Positions 1-7,753 of a DNA stretch of 64,000 nt are shown here, one piece after another. The notes under the pieces were generated by a model that did no database searches, was not told where the DNA came from, and was given only the letters and a program-made list of their open reading frames with translations. Source of the stretch: Arthrobacter sp. H16F315 (lineage in GTDB: Bacteria > Actinomycetota > Actinomycetes > Actinomycetales > Micrococcaceae); NCBI RefSeq assembly GCF_024124825.1, contig NZ_JAMXSS010000002.1, positions 3,472,001-3,536,000 of the forward strand. Direction: 5' to 3'. Each line of letters starts with the position of its first letter. The stretch's first letter is position 1. The position numbers and the translations under genes are program-made.

Positions 1-17
1 TGGCCACCCCTTTGCGT

Positions 18-35
18 GTCTGACGAGGGTCAGAC
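18..35 (-). terminator. stem-loop downstream of tsf
   Basis: A perfect 7-bp inverted repeat (GTCTGAC, 4-nt loop, GTCAGAC) lies 10 bases past the tsf stop. No T-run follows on the minus strand, so this is either a weak terminator or an RNA 3'-end stabiliser. The position is seen directly; the function is inferred. Confidence 0.4.
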
Positions 36-45
36 GGGTGTCTGG

Positions 46-882
46 CTAGGAACCGACGCGGAAGCGCGTGAACGCGGTGCCCTTGACGCCGGCCTCGGTG
101 AGGACCTGCGCAACAGACTTCTTGGCGTCTTTGGCGAACGACTGGTCAAGGAGGACCTCGCCCTTGTAGAAACCGGTAACCCGGCCTTCCACAATCTTGG
201 TCATTGCTGCCTCGGGCTTGCCTTCAGCCTTGGCCGTCTCTTCGGCGATGCGCCGCTCCGACTCAACGAGCTCGGCCGGCACATCCTCGCGGGAAAGGTA
301 GTTCGGGGACATCGCGGCGATGTGAACGGCGACGTCGTGGGCTGCGGTGTCTGCCGTCTCGCCTTCGCCGTCAACTGCGAACAGGACGCCGACCTGGGCC
401 GGGAGATCCTTGGAGGTCTTGTGCAGGTAAGCGTCGACCGTGGCACCCTCAACGCGGGAAATCCGGCGGACAATAACCTTCTCGCCCAGCACGGCGCCCT
501 CTTCGATAACAACCTCGGAGAGCGGCTTGCCGTCAACTTCGGTGGCCAGCAGGGTCTCGAGGTCGGCGGCGCCGGACTCGACTGCAACGGCCAGAACCTT
601 ATCGGCCAGCTGGATGAACTTGTCAGCCTTCGCGACGAAGTCCGTCTCGCAGTTGACTTCAATCATTACGCCGACGCCGCCGTCGACCTTGGCAGCAACC
701 AAGCCCTCAGCGGTGGAACGGCCTTCGCGCTTGGTAGCGCCCTTGAGGCCCTTGATGCGGATGATTTCGATTGCCTTCTCGGCATCGCCGTTGGCCTCGT
801 CAAGAGCTTTCTTGACATCCATCATGCCGGCGCCAGTGCGCTCGCGCAGAGCCTTGATATCAGCGGCAGTGTAGTTCGCCAT
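46..882 (-). CDS. tsf: translation elongation factor Ts
   Basis: EF-Ts, the guanine-nucleotide exchange factor that recycles EF-Tu in the cytoplasm. The protein has 278 residues, a normal length. Residues 1-50 form the UBA-like EF-Tu-binding domain (MANYTAADIKALRERTGAGM), and the hallmark TDFV motif sits at residues 80-83. The remainder matches the core dimerisation domain. ATG start at 882, with AGAGGGG about 5 bases upstream on the minus strand. It lies 133 bp downstream of rpsB in the standard rpsB-tsf order, so both are probably co-transcribed, with a stem-loop between them that could tune their ratio. No anomalies. Confidence 0.98.
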   Translation of the reverse strand: MANYTAADIKALRERTGAGMMDVKKALDEANGDAEKAIEIIRIKGLKGATKREGRSTAEGLVAAKVDGGVGVMIEVNCETDFVAKADKFIQLADKVLAVAVESGAADLETLLATEVDGKPLSEVVIEEGAVLGEKVIVRRISRVEGATVDAYLHKTSKDLPAQVGVLFAVDGEGETADTAAHDVAVHIAAMSPNYLSREDVPAELVESERRIAEETAKAEGKPEAAMTKIVEGRVTGFYKGEVLLDQSFAKDAKKSVAQVLTEAGVKGTAFTRFRVGS

Positions 883-923
883 GTGAACCCCTCTGTCTAG
901 AAATTATGGGTGGTGTACGGACC

Positions 924-962
924 GACAGGACGGCAGCTCACCAGGTGAGCCGCCATCCTGTC
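924..962 (-). terminator. stem-loop between rpsB and tsf
   Basis: An imperfect hairpin with outer arms GACAGGA/TCCTGTC and inner arms GCTCACC/GGTGAGC lies in the 133-bp rpsB-tsf gap. No T-tract follows on the minus strand. It could act as an attenuator or processing site that sets rpsB against tsf expression. This is inference from base pairing only. Confidence 0.45.
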
Positions 963-1015
963 AGTTCCCCTGCGCTGCGGAGAGCGGGCGGGGAGATCCG
1001 AATTTATTTGTCTGA

Positions 1016-1948
1016 CTACTTGGTTTCGTCGGCCGCAGCAGCTTCGGCAGCCGGTGCCTCTTCAGCAGCAGCAGCGTCGGCAACCGGCGCCTCTTCAGCA
1101 GCAGCAGCTTCGGCAACCGGTGCGGCTTCAGCAGCAGCTTCGGCAACCGGTGCGGCTTCAGCAGCAGCAGCAGCTTCGGCCTTGTTGCCTTCGAGGAGCT
1201 CGCGCTCCCACTCGGCCAGCGGCTCTTCGGGAGCTTCCGTGGTGCCGGTGGCGCGCTGGTTGCGGGCGATGAGGCCTTCAGCAACGGCGTCGGCAACAAC
1301 GCGGGTCAGCAGGTTGACGGAGCGGATGGCGTCGTCGTTGCCCGGGATCGGGAAGTCGACTTCGTCGGGATCGCAGTTGGTGTCCAGGATGGCCACCACC
1401 GGGATGTTCAGCTTCTTGGCTTCGTCGACAGCAAGGTGTTCTTTCTTGGTGTCAACGATCCACAGCGCGGACGGCGCCTTGGTCAGGTTGCGGATACCAC
1501 CGAGGTTGGTTTCCAGCTTGGTCAGTTCGCGGCGAAGGAGCAGCAGTTCCTTCTTGGTGTACGCCGAACCGGCGACGTCGTCGAAGTCAATCTCTTCGAG
1601 TTCCTTCATGCGCTGGATGCGCTTGGAGACCGTCTGGAAGTTGGTCAGCATACCGCCAAGCCAACGCTGGTTGACGTAGGGCTGGCCCACGCGGGTGGCC
1701 TGCTCGGCGATGGATTCCTGCGCCTGCTTCTTGGTGCCAACGAAAAGAACGGTGCCGCCGTGTGCAACGGTGGCCTTCACGAACTCAAAGGCACGGTCGA
1801 TGTAGGACAGCGACTGCTGCAGGTCAATGATGTAGATGCCGTTGCGCTCCGTGAAGATGAAACGCTTCATCTTCGGGTTCCAACGGCGGGTCTGGTGTCC
1901 AAAGTGGACGCCGCTGTCAAGCAGCTGGCGCATAGTTACGACGGGCAT
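1016..1948 (-). CDS. rpsB: 30S ribosomal protein S2 with Ala/Glu-rich tail
   Basis: Ribosomal protein S2 of the small subunit. The N-terminus ([20 protein letters not shown]) and the motif [10 protein letters not shown] are typical. The conserved core takes up about residues 1-250. The last 55 or so residues are a low-complexity acidic tail of repeated [13 protein letters not shown] blocks, giving 310 residues against about 240 in E. coli. Long S2 proteins with such tails are known in high-GC Actinobacteria. ATG at 1948 with a strong AAGGAG. First gene of the rpsB-tsf unit; the 527-bp upstream gap probably carries the promoter. Confidence 0.98.
   Translation of the reverse strand: MPVVTMRQLLDSGVHFGHQTRRWNPKMKRFIFTERNGIYIIDLQQSLSYIDRAFEFVKATVAHGGTVLFVGTKKQAQESIAEQATRVGQPYVNQRWLGGMLTNFQTVSKRIQRMKELEEIDFDDVAGSAYTKKELLLLRRELTKLETNLGGIRNLTKAPSALWIVDTKKEHLAVDEAKKLNIPVVAILDTNCDPDEVDFPIPGNDDAIRSVNLLTRVVADAVAEGLIARNQRATGTTEAPEEPLAEWERELLEGNKAEAAAAAEAAPVAEAAAEAAPVAEAAAAEEAPVADAAAAEEAPAAEAAAADETK
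1034..1180 (-). repeat. tandem repeats coding the S2 tail
   Basis: Degenerate tandem units of roughly 30-33 bp (core CTTCAGCAGCAGCAGCTTCGGCAACCGGTGC on the plus strand, in short pieces) encode the Ala/Glu/Pro repeats at the end of RpsB. Copy number could vary between strains by slippage. Confidence 0.75.
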
Positions 1949-2475
1949 GCCGGCGCTCCTTCCGGCAGGTCATTCATGAGAGAGCCCATGGGATCTCTTA
2001 CCCTGCCACTAGTTGACGGTTGATTAGCAACACCCAGGCGGGCGGTGCTCCTGGCATCCACTGCGCTTCTTCTCCGAACCACTGGCCCGGACCGAAAGAG
2101 GCGCAGTCCAGCTCATCTGAAGGGTTTAAGCTTCCAATAAGCCGGGCTGGATACGCGTAGTCAGCGCTGCTTCCCCGCACCCCTGAATGAGGCGTGCCGG
2201 CCTGGACAAGTACCTTGCTCAAGCGTGAGGGCACAGCAAACTGCTCCACCAAGTGTACTACAGGGACGGTGTAAAACCGGACGGCTTCCCCGCACCGGGA
2301 GGGGCTGCGGACGAGCCCGAAACTTGCCGCCCGGGGCCCTACGCCTGGTGGCCGGCGGGTTGCGGATTTGAGGTCGCCGCGGCCGAGGAGCCGCCTTACG
2401 GGAGCCCCGGCTGCGCTATCCACATAACACCCGGCAGCGCTTCCTTCGGTCCGGGGGCGGTTGCAGGCTTGGAAC
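1949..2475. other. 527-bp intergenic region upstream of rpsB and of the M23 gene
   Basis: This is a divergent intergenic gap. It holds the strong rpsB ribosome-binding site (AAGGAG, about 1955-1960 on the minus strand) and presumably the promoters of both flanking genes. I could not assign confident -35/-10 pairs. A 181-codon open frame on the minus strand crosses it and the start of the M23 gene, but it has no recognisable protein features and I do not call it. Confidence 0.6.
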
Positions 2476-3035
2476 ATGAAACGTCCGATGCATCGTGCCG
2501 CCCTGTTCGCCGTTGTGTTGGCCATCTCCCCCGCGGCGGCCACCGCCGTCCCGGGTCCCGCCGGCGGTCCTGCCGGTGGCAGTCCTGCCGGCAGCAGTCC
2601 CGGGGTGGCCGCCGGGTGGAGCTGGCCGCTGCACCCCGCCCCTGCCGTCCTGCGCGGCTTTGATCCGCCGGCGAAGCCGTGGCTGGGCGGCCACCGCGGG
2701 GTGGATCTTCAGGCTTCGGACGCGGACGCCCCGGTCACCTCGCCGGCCGCCGGCCGGGTGAGCTTTGTCGGCATCGTTGTGGATCGTCCGGTGATCACCG
2801 TGGATCACGGCAATGGGCTCAGAAGCAGCTTCGAGGCGGTGCGCAGCGATTTGATGGATGGTGCCGCCGTCGCGGAGGGAGCTGTCCTGGGCTGGATCCA
2901 GCCCGGCCATTGCACGCCGGGACCGTGCGTCCATTGGGGAGTCCGACGCGCCGATAGCTATCTTAATCCACTGGCCTTCGTGACCGACCTGCGGCCTTCC
3001 GTCCTGCTCCCCCGTTGGACCCCACCCCCGGATAA
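2476..3035 (+). CDS. secreted M23 (LytM-type) metallopeptidase, 3' end frameshifted
   Basis: Probable cell-wall peptidase acting outside the membrane. The ATG at 2476 starts a signal peptide (MKRPMHRAALFAVVLAISPA), followed by a Gly/Pro/Ser linker. The M23 domain shows the first metal pair in HRGVD (HxxxD) and the last ligand in CVHWG, where the first His of the usual HxH is Cys. As written, the frame has no stop and runs about 500 bp antisense into the next gene. Adding one C to the run of five at 3009-3013 gives ...LLPPLDPTPG and TAA at 3033-3035 (186 residues). I take that as the real end. The domain call is firm and the end is inferred. Confidence 0.8.
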
Positions 3036-3080
3036 GGGTCAAGCTGGCGCCCGACGGACCAGCGCCCCGTCCGGATCAGG

Positions 3081-3168
3081 GGATGCGTCCGCCGGACGGG
3101 GTTCGGCCGCCGGACGGGGATGCGGCCGCCGGACGGGGTTCGAACGCCGGACGGGGATGCGGCCGCCG
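3081..3168. repeat. 37-bp tandem repeat between convergent genes
   Basis: About 2.4 copies of a 37-bp unit begin GGATGCG at 3081, 3118 and 3155. Each unit holds two GCCGGACGGGG-like half units about 18-19 bp apart. The repeat sits between the likely M23 stop (3035) and the end of the acyl-CoA dehydrogenase gene (3220). Confidence 0.8.
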
Positions 3169-3219
3169 GGGCAGCACGCCTGCATCGACGAGCTTGGCGC
3201 AGCTGGCTTCGCGCGCTGG

Positions 3220-4410
3220 CTAGACGATCGCGGAGATGCCTGTGATCGCTCGGCCGGTGACGAGGGTGTTGATCTCGTGGGTGCCCTCGTAGGAATAGAT
3301 GGCCTCGGCATCGGAGAAGACCTTGGCCATCTCATAGTCGGTCACAATCCCGTTGCCGCCGAGAATGCCGCGGCCCAACGCCACACTCTCACGCATACGT
3401 GCGGTGGTGAATGCCTTGGCCAGGGCAGACTGCTCGTCCTTGGCCTGGCCCAGGTCCTCCAGCTGGGAGAGGCGGACCATCATACCCATCGAGCTGACGG
3501 CGTTGCCGAGAATCTGCACGAGCTGGTGCTGCACCAGCTGGAAGGAAGCGATCGGACGCCCGAACTGGCTGCGTTCCACAGCGTAACGGCGCGCCACGTC
3601 GAAGGCCGCGAGCTGCTGGCCTACCGCCTGCCAGGCAACGGCAAGGCGGGTGACCTTGAGGACCTTGTTCGTGTCGCGGAAGCTGTTGGCGTTCGCGAGC
3701 TTGAAGAATTCCGGCACCACTACGTTCTCTAGGGTGATGTCGGCGTTCTGGACAGTGCGCAGCGAGATCTTGTTCTCGATCTTAGTGGCGCGGTAGCCCT
3801 CAGTCTTAGTGTCCACCAGGAAACCTTTCACCTGGTTGTCGGCAAGGTCCCGGGCGTAAATAACCACCCAGTCCGAGAACGTGGCGTTGCCGATCCAGCG
3901 CTTTGCTCCGTTCAGGATCCAGCTGTCTCCCTCCCGGCGTGCAGTCGTTCTTGTGCCGCCTGCAACATCGGATCCACCGAGGGGCTCGGTGAGGCCAAAA
4001 GCGCCGATCTTTTTGAGCGAATAGATGTCCGGTAGCCACGCGTCCTGCTGCTCCTGTGAGGCCAGCGCCTCAATGGACCCGGTAAAGAGTCCGTCATGGA
4101 CGCCCATAAACGTGGCAATGGACGTGTCAGCGCGGGTTGCCTCGGCGTGCATAATTCCCGCGAAGAGGTTGGAGTACCCCTGCCGCCGGACCGGGCTGAC
4201 CAGATCAATCTCGGCAAGCTTAGGAATCAGGTCCATCGGGAATTCCCCGCGGTTCCAGCAGTCAACGGCGATCGGTTTGACTTCGCGGGCCAGGAACTCC
4301 CGGACCTCCGCGAGCCGGTCCCGCTCCTTGCCGCTGAGCAGCTGCTCGAACGCGAAGAAGTCGCCGTCGGCGTAGGGGAGGTTGTTGATGTCGATGTCAG
4401 CTTTGGACAT
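3220..4410 (-). CDS. acyl-CoA dehydrogenase, glutaryl-CoA dehydrogenase-like
   Basis: FAD-dependent acyl-CoA dehydrogenase of 396 residues, full length. The C-terminal motif YEGTHEINTLVTGRAITG is typical of the glutaryl-CoA dehydrogenase branch; by family knowledge its first Glu (about residue 375) is the catalytic base. The FAD/substrate segment GAFGLTEPLGGSDVAGG is also present. The likely role is lysine/tryptophan or dicarboxylic-acid degradation, but related branched or aromatic acyl-CoA enzymes cannot be excluded. ATG at 4410. A 16-bp palindrome 61-76 bp upstream suggests control by a TetR-family repressor. Single gene, convergent with the M23 gene. Confidence 0.9.
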   Translation of the reverse strand: MSKADIDINNLPYADGDFFAFEQLLSGKERDRLAEVREFLAREVKPIAVDCWNRGEFPMDLIPKLAEIDLVSPVRRQGYSNLFAGIMHAEATRADTSIATFMGVHDGLFTGSIEALASQEQQDAWLPDIYSLKKIGAFGLTEPLGGSDVAGGTRTTARREGDSWILNGAKRWIGNATFSDWVVIYARDLADNQVKGFLVDTKTEGYRATKIENKISLRTVQNADITLENVVVPEFFKLANANSFRDTNKVLKVTRLAVAWQAVGQQLAAFDVARRYAVERSQFGRPIASFQLVQHQLVQILGNAVSSMGMMVRLSQLEDLGQAKDEQSALAKAFTTARMRESVALGRGILGGNGIVTDYEMAKVFSDAEAIYSYEGTHEINTLVTGRAITGISAIV

Positions 4411-4470
4411 GGTGTTCCTTCACGTGGGATCAGCAGCGGCCAGGATGACGCGGGCGTTGCGCGGCAGGAT

Positions 4471-4486
4471 GTTACTCACGAGTAAC
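4471..4486. promoter_or_regulatory. TetR-type palindromic operator candidate
   Basis: GTTACT-CACG-AGTAAC is a perfect 6-4-6 inverted repeat upstream of the acyl-CoA dehydrogenase gene. Its size and spacing fit operators of TetR-family regulators that control acyl-CoA metabolism. No regulator gene adjoins it, so the factor would act from elsewhere in the genome. Confidence 0.6.
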
Positions 4487-4623
4487 TTACCGCACCGCTC
4501 GGGAGCACCGCAAGTGACGCAGGCCATAGCTCAGTGCAGGAGAGGTCATACTTTCATCCCGTACCAAGCTGCCGGTGACGGAGCCAGGCAAAGAGGGGGC
4601 CGGGCAGTCGAGAGGGGCCGGGC

Positions 4624-4667
4624 AAAAACAGGAGCCGTGGCTGGCGCTGCCACGCCGGCCACGGCTC
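4624..4667 (-). terminator. intrinsic terminator of the CAU tRNA
   Basis: On the minus strand an 11-bp stem (GGAGCCGTGGC / GCCACGGCTCC) is followed by TG and then TTTTT. It begins about 37 bases past the tRNA 3' end, so it most likely ends that transcript. Confidence 0.85.
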
Positions 4668-4703
4668 CCGTGGATGCGGGCCCGGCAGGGTCCCGCTTAA
4701 AGG

Positions 4704-4777
4704 TAGGGCTACTCGGACTTGAACCGAGGACCTTAGGATTATGAGTCCCGCGCTCTAACCAGCTGAGCTATAGCCCC
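4704..4777 (-). tRNA. tRNA with CAU anticodon (Ile2 or elongator Met)
   Basis: A complete cloverleaf reads on the minus strand. The acceptor stem is GGGGCTA/TAGCCCT, the D-stem GCTC/GAGC, the anticodon loop CTCATAA (anticodon CAU) and the T-arm CTCGG-TTCAAGT-CCGAG. The CCA is not encoded. The TATAGCTCAG start resembles actinobacterial tRNA-Ile2, whose C34 is changed to lysidine by TilS and which reads AUA. Elongator Met has the same anticodon, so sequence alone leaves this open. Initiator tRNA is unlikely because the anticodon stem lacks three consecutive G-C pairs. Confidence 0.9.
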
Positions 4778-4856
4778 GTGGGCCAGGAAAACGTTTCCGG
4801 CCTGAGGGCCGTTCGCTTTCCGGGCAAAATCACTCTAGCAATAGTAGTGTCCCGGA

Positions 4857-6053
4857 TCAGACAACGAGGTCGTCGTAGCTCGCGCCACGGTAAAGGTCTT
4901 CGAAGCACCGGAGGGTGCGTTCGAGGCTGTGGCTTTCCACCATTCCCCGGCTCGCCTTACCCATCGCCGCCAACTCGTCCGCGGGCAGCGACAATACCCG
5001 GACCATCTTGGCTGCCAGGTCGTCACTGTCATTGGGTGTAAACAGGTAGCCGTTCTCGCCGTCGTGCACCAGGTGCGGCAACGCCATGGCGTCGGCCAGC
5101 AGGACCGGGGTGGAGGCCGACATCGCTTCCAGCGTCACGAGGGACTGCAGTTCGGCCGTGCCGGGCATGCAGAATAGATCCGCCGCCTGGTAGGCCTTGC
5201 GGAGATCGGCGTCACTGGCCAGCCCGAGGAACTTCACCCGCCCCTGCAGGCCCAACCGCGCAACCTGCGCCTCAAGGGCCGGGCGCACTTCGCCGCCGCC
5301 GACAATCTCGAGGTGAACGTCAAGTTCCTTGGGTGTCTTCGCAACAGCATCGATGAGGACGTCAATGTGCTTTTCCTCGGCCAGCCGGCCCACGAACAGT
5401 GCTGTGGGGCTGGCGTGGCGCACCAACTCCTCGCCGGGTTTGAGTTCGTAGGCGGCGGAGTCGATGCCGTTGGAAAGCGGCAGCACCTTGCGCAGGAAGG
5501 CGTGCTCGTGCATTGCCTGGGCGGCCAGCGGGGTCGGGGTGGTGACGACGTCGGCCTGGCCCATGACCTTCCCCATGTCCTTCCAGGAAATGCGCCCCAC
5601 AATGTTCTTGAACCACTGCGGGAACGGCAGGAACGGGTTCAGGTTCTCGGGCATAAAGTGGTTGGTCGCCACAACCCGGATGCCGCGTTTGAGTGCCTCG
5701 TAGAGCACATGCTCGCCGATCATGTAGTGGCTTTGGATGTGCACCACATCTGGCTTGATCCGGTCGAACAGCAGGCTGATTTCCTTTTTGATCTCCCAGG
5801 GGAACGTGATCCGGAAGTATTCGTGCGTGGGCACTGAGTGCGAGCGGATCCGGTGGACCGTACCTTCCTCGCAGAATTCGGTGTAACTCCCGCCTGTGTC
5901 CGGGCGGCAGGCAAGGACGTGAACGTCGTGACCGCGTGCCTTCATGCCCTTGGCCAGGCGGTAGCCGAACATGGCAGCGCCATTGACGTGGGGCGGATAG
6001 GTGTCCGCGGCAATCAGGATGGTCAGCGGGTGCTGGTTGTCAGGCATGGTCAC
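4857..6053 (-). CDS. GT4-family glycosyltransferase
   Basis: A 398-residue GT-B-fold retaining glycosyltransferase. The N-terminal glycine-rich loop is seen in TYPPHVNGAAMFGYRLA (about 18-34), a conserved His in VATNHFMPEN, and the donor-binding E-x7-E region in TAELQSLVTLEAMS near residue 305. It resembles mannosyltransferases of the MgtA/PimB type that decorate actinobacterial lipids or glycans, but the sugar and acceptor cannot be read from sequence. No transmembrane segment is evident, so it probably acts on the inner membrane face. GTG at 6053 follows GGAG; an in-frame ATG at 6047 is an alternative. It stands alone between a tRNA and a DMT transporter. Confidence 0.88.
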   Translation of the reverse strand: MTMPDNQHPLTILIAADTYPPHVNGAAMFGYRLAKGMKARGHDVHVLACRPDTGGSYTEFCEEGTVHRIRSHSVPTHEYFRITFPWEIKKEISLLFDRIKPDVVHIQSHYMIGEHVLYEALKRGIRVVATNHFMPENLNPFLPFPQWFKNIVGRISWKDMGKVMGQADVVTTPTPLAAQAMHEHAFLRKVLPLSNGIDSAAYELKPGEELVRHASPTALFVGRLAEEKHIDVLIDAVAKTPKELDVHLEIVGGGEVRPALEAQVARLGLQGRVKFLGLASDADLRKAYQAADLFCMPGTAELQSLVTLEAMSASTPVLLADAMALPHLVHDGENGYLFTPNDSDDLAAKMVRVLSLPADELAAMGKASRGMVESHSLERTLRCFEDLYRGASYDDLVV

Positions 6054-6157
6054 GTGGAGAGCTCCTGGTGGTCACGGTGAGGGCAGCTGGGTTGGGGGTG
6101 GCCGGCTGGCCAACGGCAGAGGCGTACCTGGCCTGCTGCTGAGTTCTGGTTGATGTC

Positions 6158-7063
6158 CTAGGACACGCGCCCTTCGGCCTTCCGCGCTTCCCTCTTGCGC
6201 TTGGTGACTTCGGGATGGTGCCTGGACAAGGCGATCACTCCCACGATAGCAAGCGAACCGGCCACACCCATCGCCATCGCAGTCACGGCATGCACGTCGG
6301 CGCGCAGCTCACCCAGGATCGTGATCCCGATCGCGATGCCAACGATCGGGTCTATCACAGTCAGCCCGGCAATCACGAGGTCCGGCGGACCGCCGGAGTA
6401 CGCGTTCTGGACGAACCAGGAGCCCAGTCCGCCGGCAGCAGCGATGGCGACCACCGAGTACCAAGGCACGTTCAGCAAAACGAGCCCGTTCGGGTCCAGG
6501 ATGTGCCTGCCGATGATGCGGGTCAAGACGGCAACAAAGCCGAACAGGATACCGGCGCCGAGGATGTAGACGAAGGCGCTCATCCGGTGTTTAAACATCA
6601 CGGTCAGTGTCCCGAACACACCAACACCCAGGGCGAGCAGGAGCACAATGGTTAGCTCATCGGAGGAACTGACCTGGTGGTTCTCCTGGGTCACGTTGAC
6701 GGCCAGGAGCACAAACATTGCCGAGCCCGTGACGCAGGCGGAGATGGCCACCACAGTGGCCCGGTTGATGCTCAACCCCTGGTCCTTGGCGTTGACGATG
6801 GTGGTGATGACCAGGGCAATCGCCCCGATCGGCTGGACCACGGTCAGCGGCGCCATGACGAGGGCGACGGCGTTCATCGCCATGCCCACGGTCAGCAGCA
6901 ACAGGCCAAACACCCAGCGCCGGCTGCGGAGCAGCCGGAGCAGGCCATGACTGCTCAGGGCCAGTCCCCCGGTGTCCGCCTTGACGGCGCTGCCCTGGCG
7001 CTGGGCGCCGATGGCGAGGCAAAACGCACCGAGGACGGCCAGCAGGACAGCGAACCACACCAT
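6158..7063 (-). CDS. DMT-superfamily membrane transporter
   Basis: A 301-residue integral membrane protein with about nine or ten hydrophobic segments in the EamA/NIPA-like drug/metabolite transporter style. Examples are MVWFAVLLAVLGAFCLAIGA at the N-terminus and SLAIVGVIALS near the end. The C-terminus is short and basic (KRKREARKAEG). Substrate unknown. Its ATG overlaps the stop of the upstream CDP-alcohol phosphatidyltransferase gene as TAATG, which points to translational coupling. The two may be parts of one membrane-lipid function, but that is inference. Confidence 0.85.
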   Translation of the reverse strand: MVWFAVLLAVLGAFCLAIGAQRQGSAVKADTGGLALSSHGLLRLLRSRRWVFGLLLLTVGMAMNAVALVMAPLTVVQPIGAIALVITTIVNAKDQGLSINRATVVAISACVTGSAMFVLLAVNVTQENHQVSSSDELTIVLLLALGVGVFGTLTVMFKHRMSAFVYILGAGILFGFVAVLTRIIGRHILDPNGLVLLNVPWYSVVAIAAAGGLGSWFVQNAYSGGPPDLVIAGLTVIDPIVGIAIGITILGELRADVHAVTAMAMGVAGSLAIVGVIALSRHHPEVTKRKREARKAEGRVS

Positions 7064-7698
7064 TAGGGAGTGCCGCCGTCGACGTCGGGTGTGTGGTCCT
7101 TGACTGCGGTCCCCTTGCGGATGATGGCCCAGAAATAGTTGTAGGCGGCGATCCAGTGACCCACGAGGCCCAGCCCGAGGCAGATCCAGGCTGCGACGAG
7201 GTAGATGCCGGCGCCCGGAACAGGGAGCTTCGCGAGCACAAGCAGCGGCGTTCCAAGCAGCAACAGGGCAGTCCGGACCTTGCCAATCCGGCTGACGGGC
7301 AGGTCAGGGTGGCTGTGGAAGTAGTACAGCGACAAGGTCAGCAGGACGCCGTCCGGGATAAGGAGGGCCGCGAGGTACCACCACTGCACAACCCCGGCGA
7401 TCACGAGCGTCACGGCAACGGCAATCAGCGCCAGCCGGTCCGCGATGGGATCCATAACCCGCCCCAGGTGGGACATCTGGTCGTAGCGGCGGGCAACGTA
7501 GCCGTCCACCCAGTCGGTGCTGCCCATGACCGCCAGGACGAGGGCAGCAAAGCCATACTCCTGCGCCCAGAGGACGAGCCAGATGAACAGCGGGACGCCA
7601 AGGAACCGGACCACGGTCAACACGTTGGGGATGGTGAAGACCCTGTCGTGGTGGGTCTGGGGCTGACCAGGCCGGGCTCCAGCGCCGATGAACCTCAT
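7063..7698 (-). CDS. CDP-alcohol phosphatidyltransferase
   Basis: Integral membrane enzyme that transfers a phosphatidyl group from CDP-diacylglycerol (or a similar CDP-alcohol) to an alcohol acceptor, as in phosphatidylglycerol-phosphate, cardiolipin or phosphatidylinositol-phosphate synthesis. The full family signature DG-x2-AR-x8-G-x3-D-x3-D is present, running from VDGYVARR to MDPIADR. The open frame extends 64 codons further upstream, but that part is low in sense. The ATG at 7698 has GGGGG before it and begins MRFIGAG, giving 211 residues, a normal size. It follows the holin-like gene and overlaps the DMT gene. The acceptor cannot be decided from sequence. Confidence 0.92.
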   Translation of the reverse strand: MRFIGAGARPGQPQTHHDRVFTIPNVLTVVRFLGVPLFIWLVLWAQEYGFAALVLAVMGSTDWVDGYVARRYDQMSHLGRVMDPIADRLALIAVAVTLVIAGVVQWWYLAALLIPDGVLLTLSLYYFHSHPDLPVSRIGKVRTALLLLGTPLLVLAKLPVPGAGIYLVAAWICLGLGLVGHWIAAYNYFWAIIRKGTAVKDHTPDVDGGTP

Positions 7699-7753
7699 CG
7701 AATCCCCCTTTCCCTGGCCGGCAACGTGCGGACGTTGCAGTTCAGCGGTCTGC

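Noticed and set aside
1998..2543. 181-codon minus-strand frame upstream of rpsB
   Set aside because: It has no recognisable domain or start site and overlaps the M23 signal-peptide coding region; high GC alone keeps such frames open.
3220..3223. Plus-strand TAG overlapping the minus-strand stop as evidence for the M23 end
   Set aside because: CTAG is its own complement, so any minus-strand TAG preceded by the right base gives a plus-strand TAG; the match is not informative.
3033..3732. Long in-frame extension of the M23 protein
   Set aside because: The extension is the antisense shadow of the acyl-CoA dehydrogenase gene; a one-base fix gives a stop at 3033-3035.
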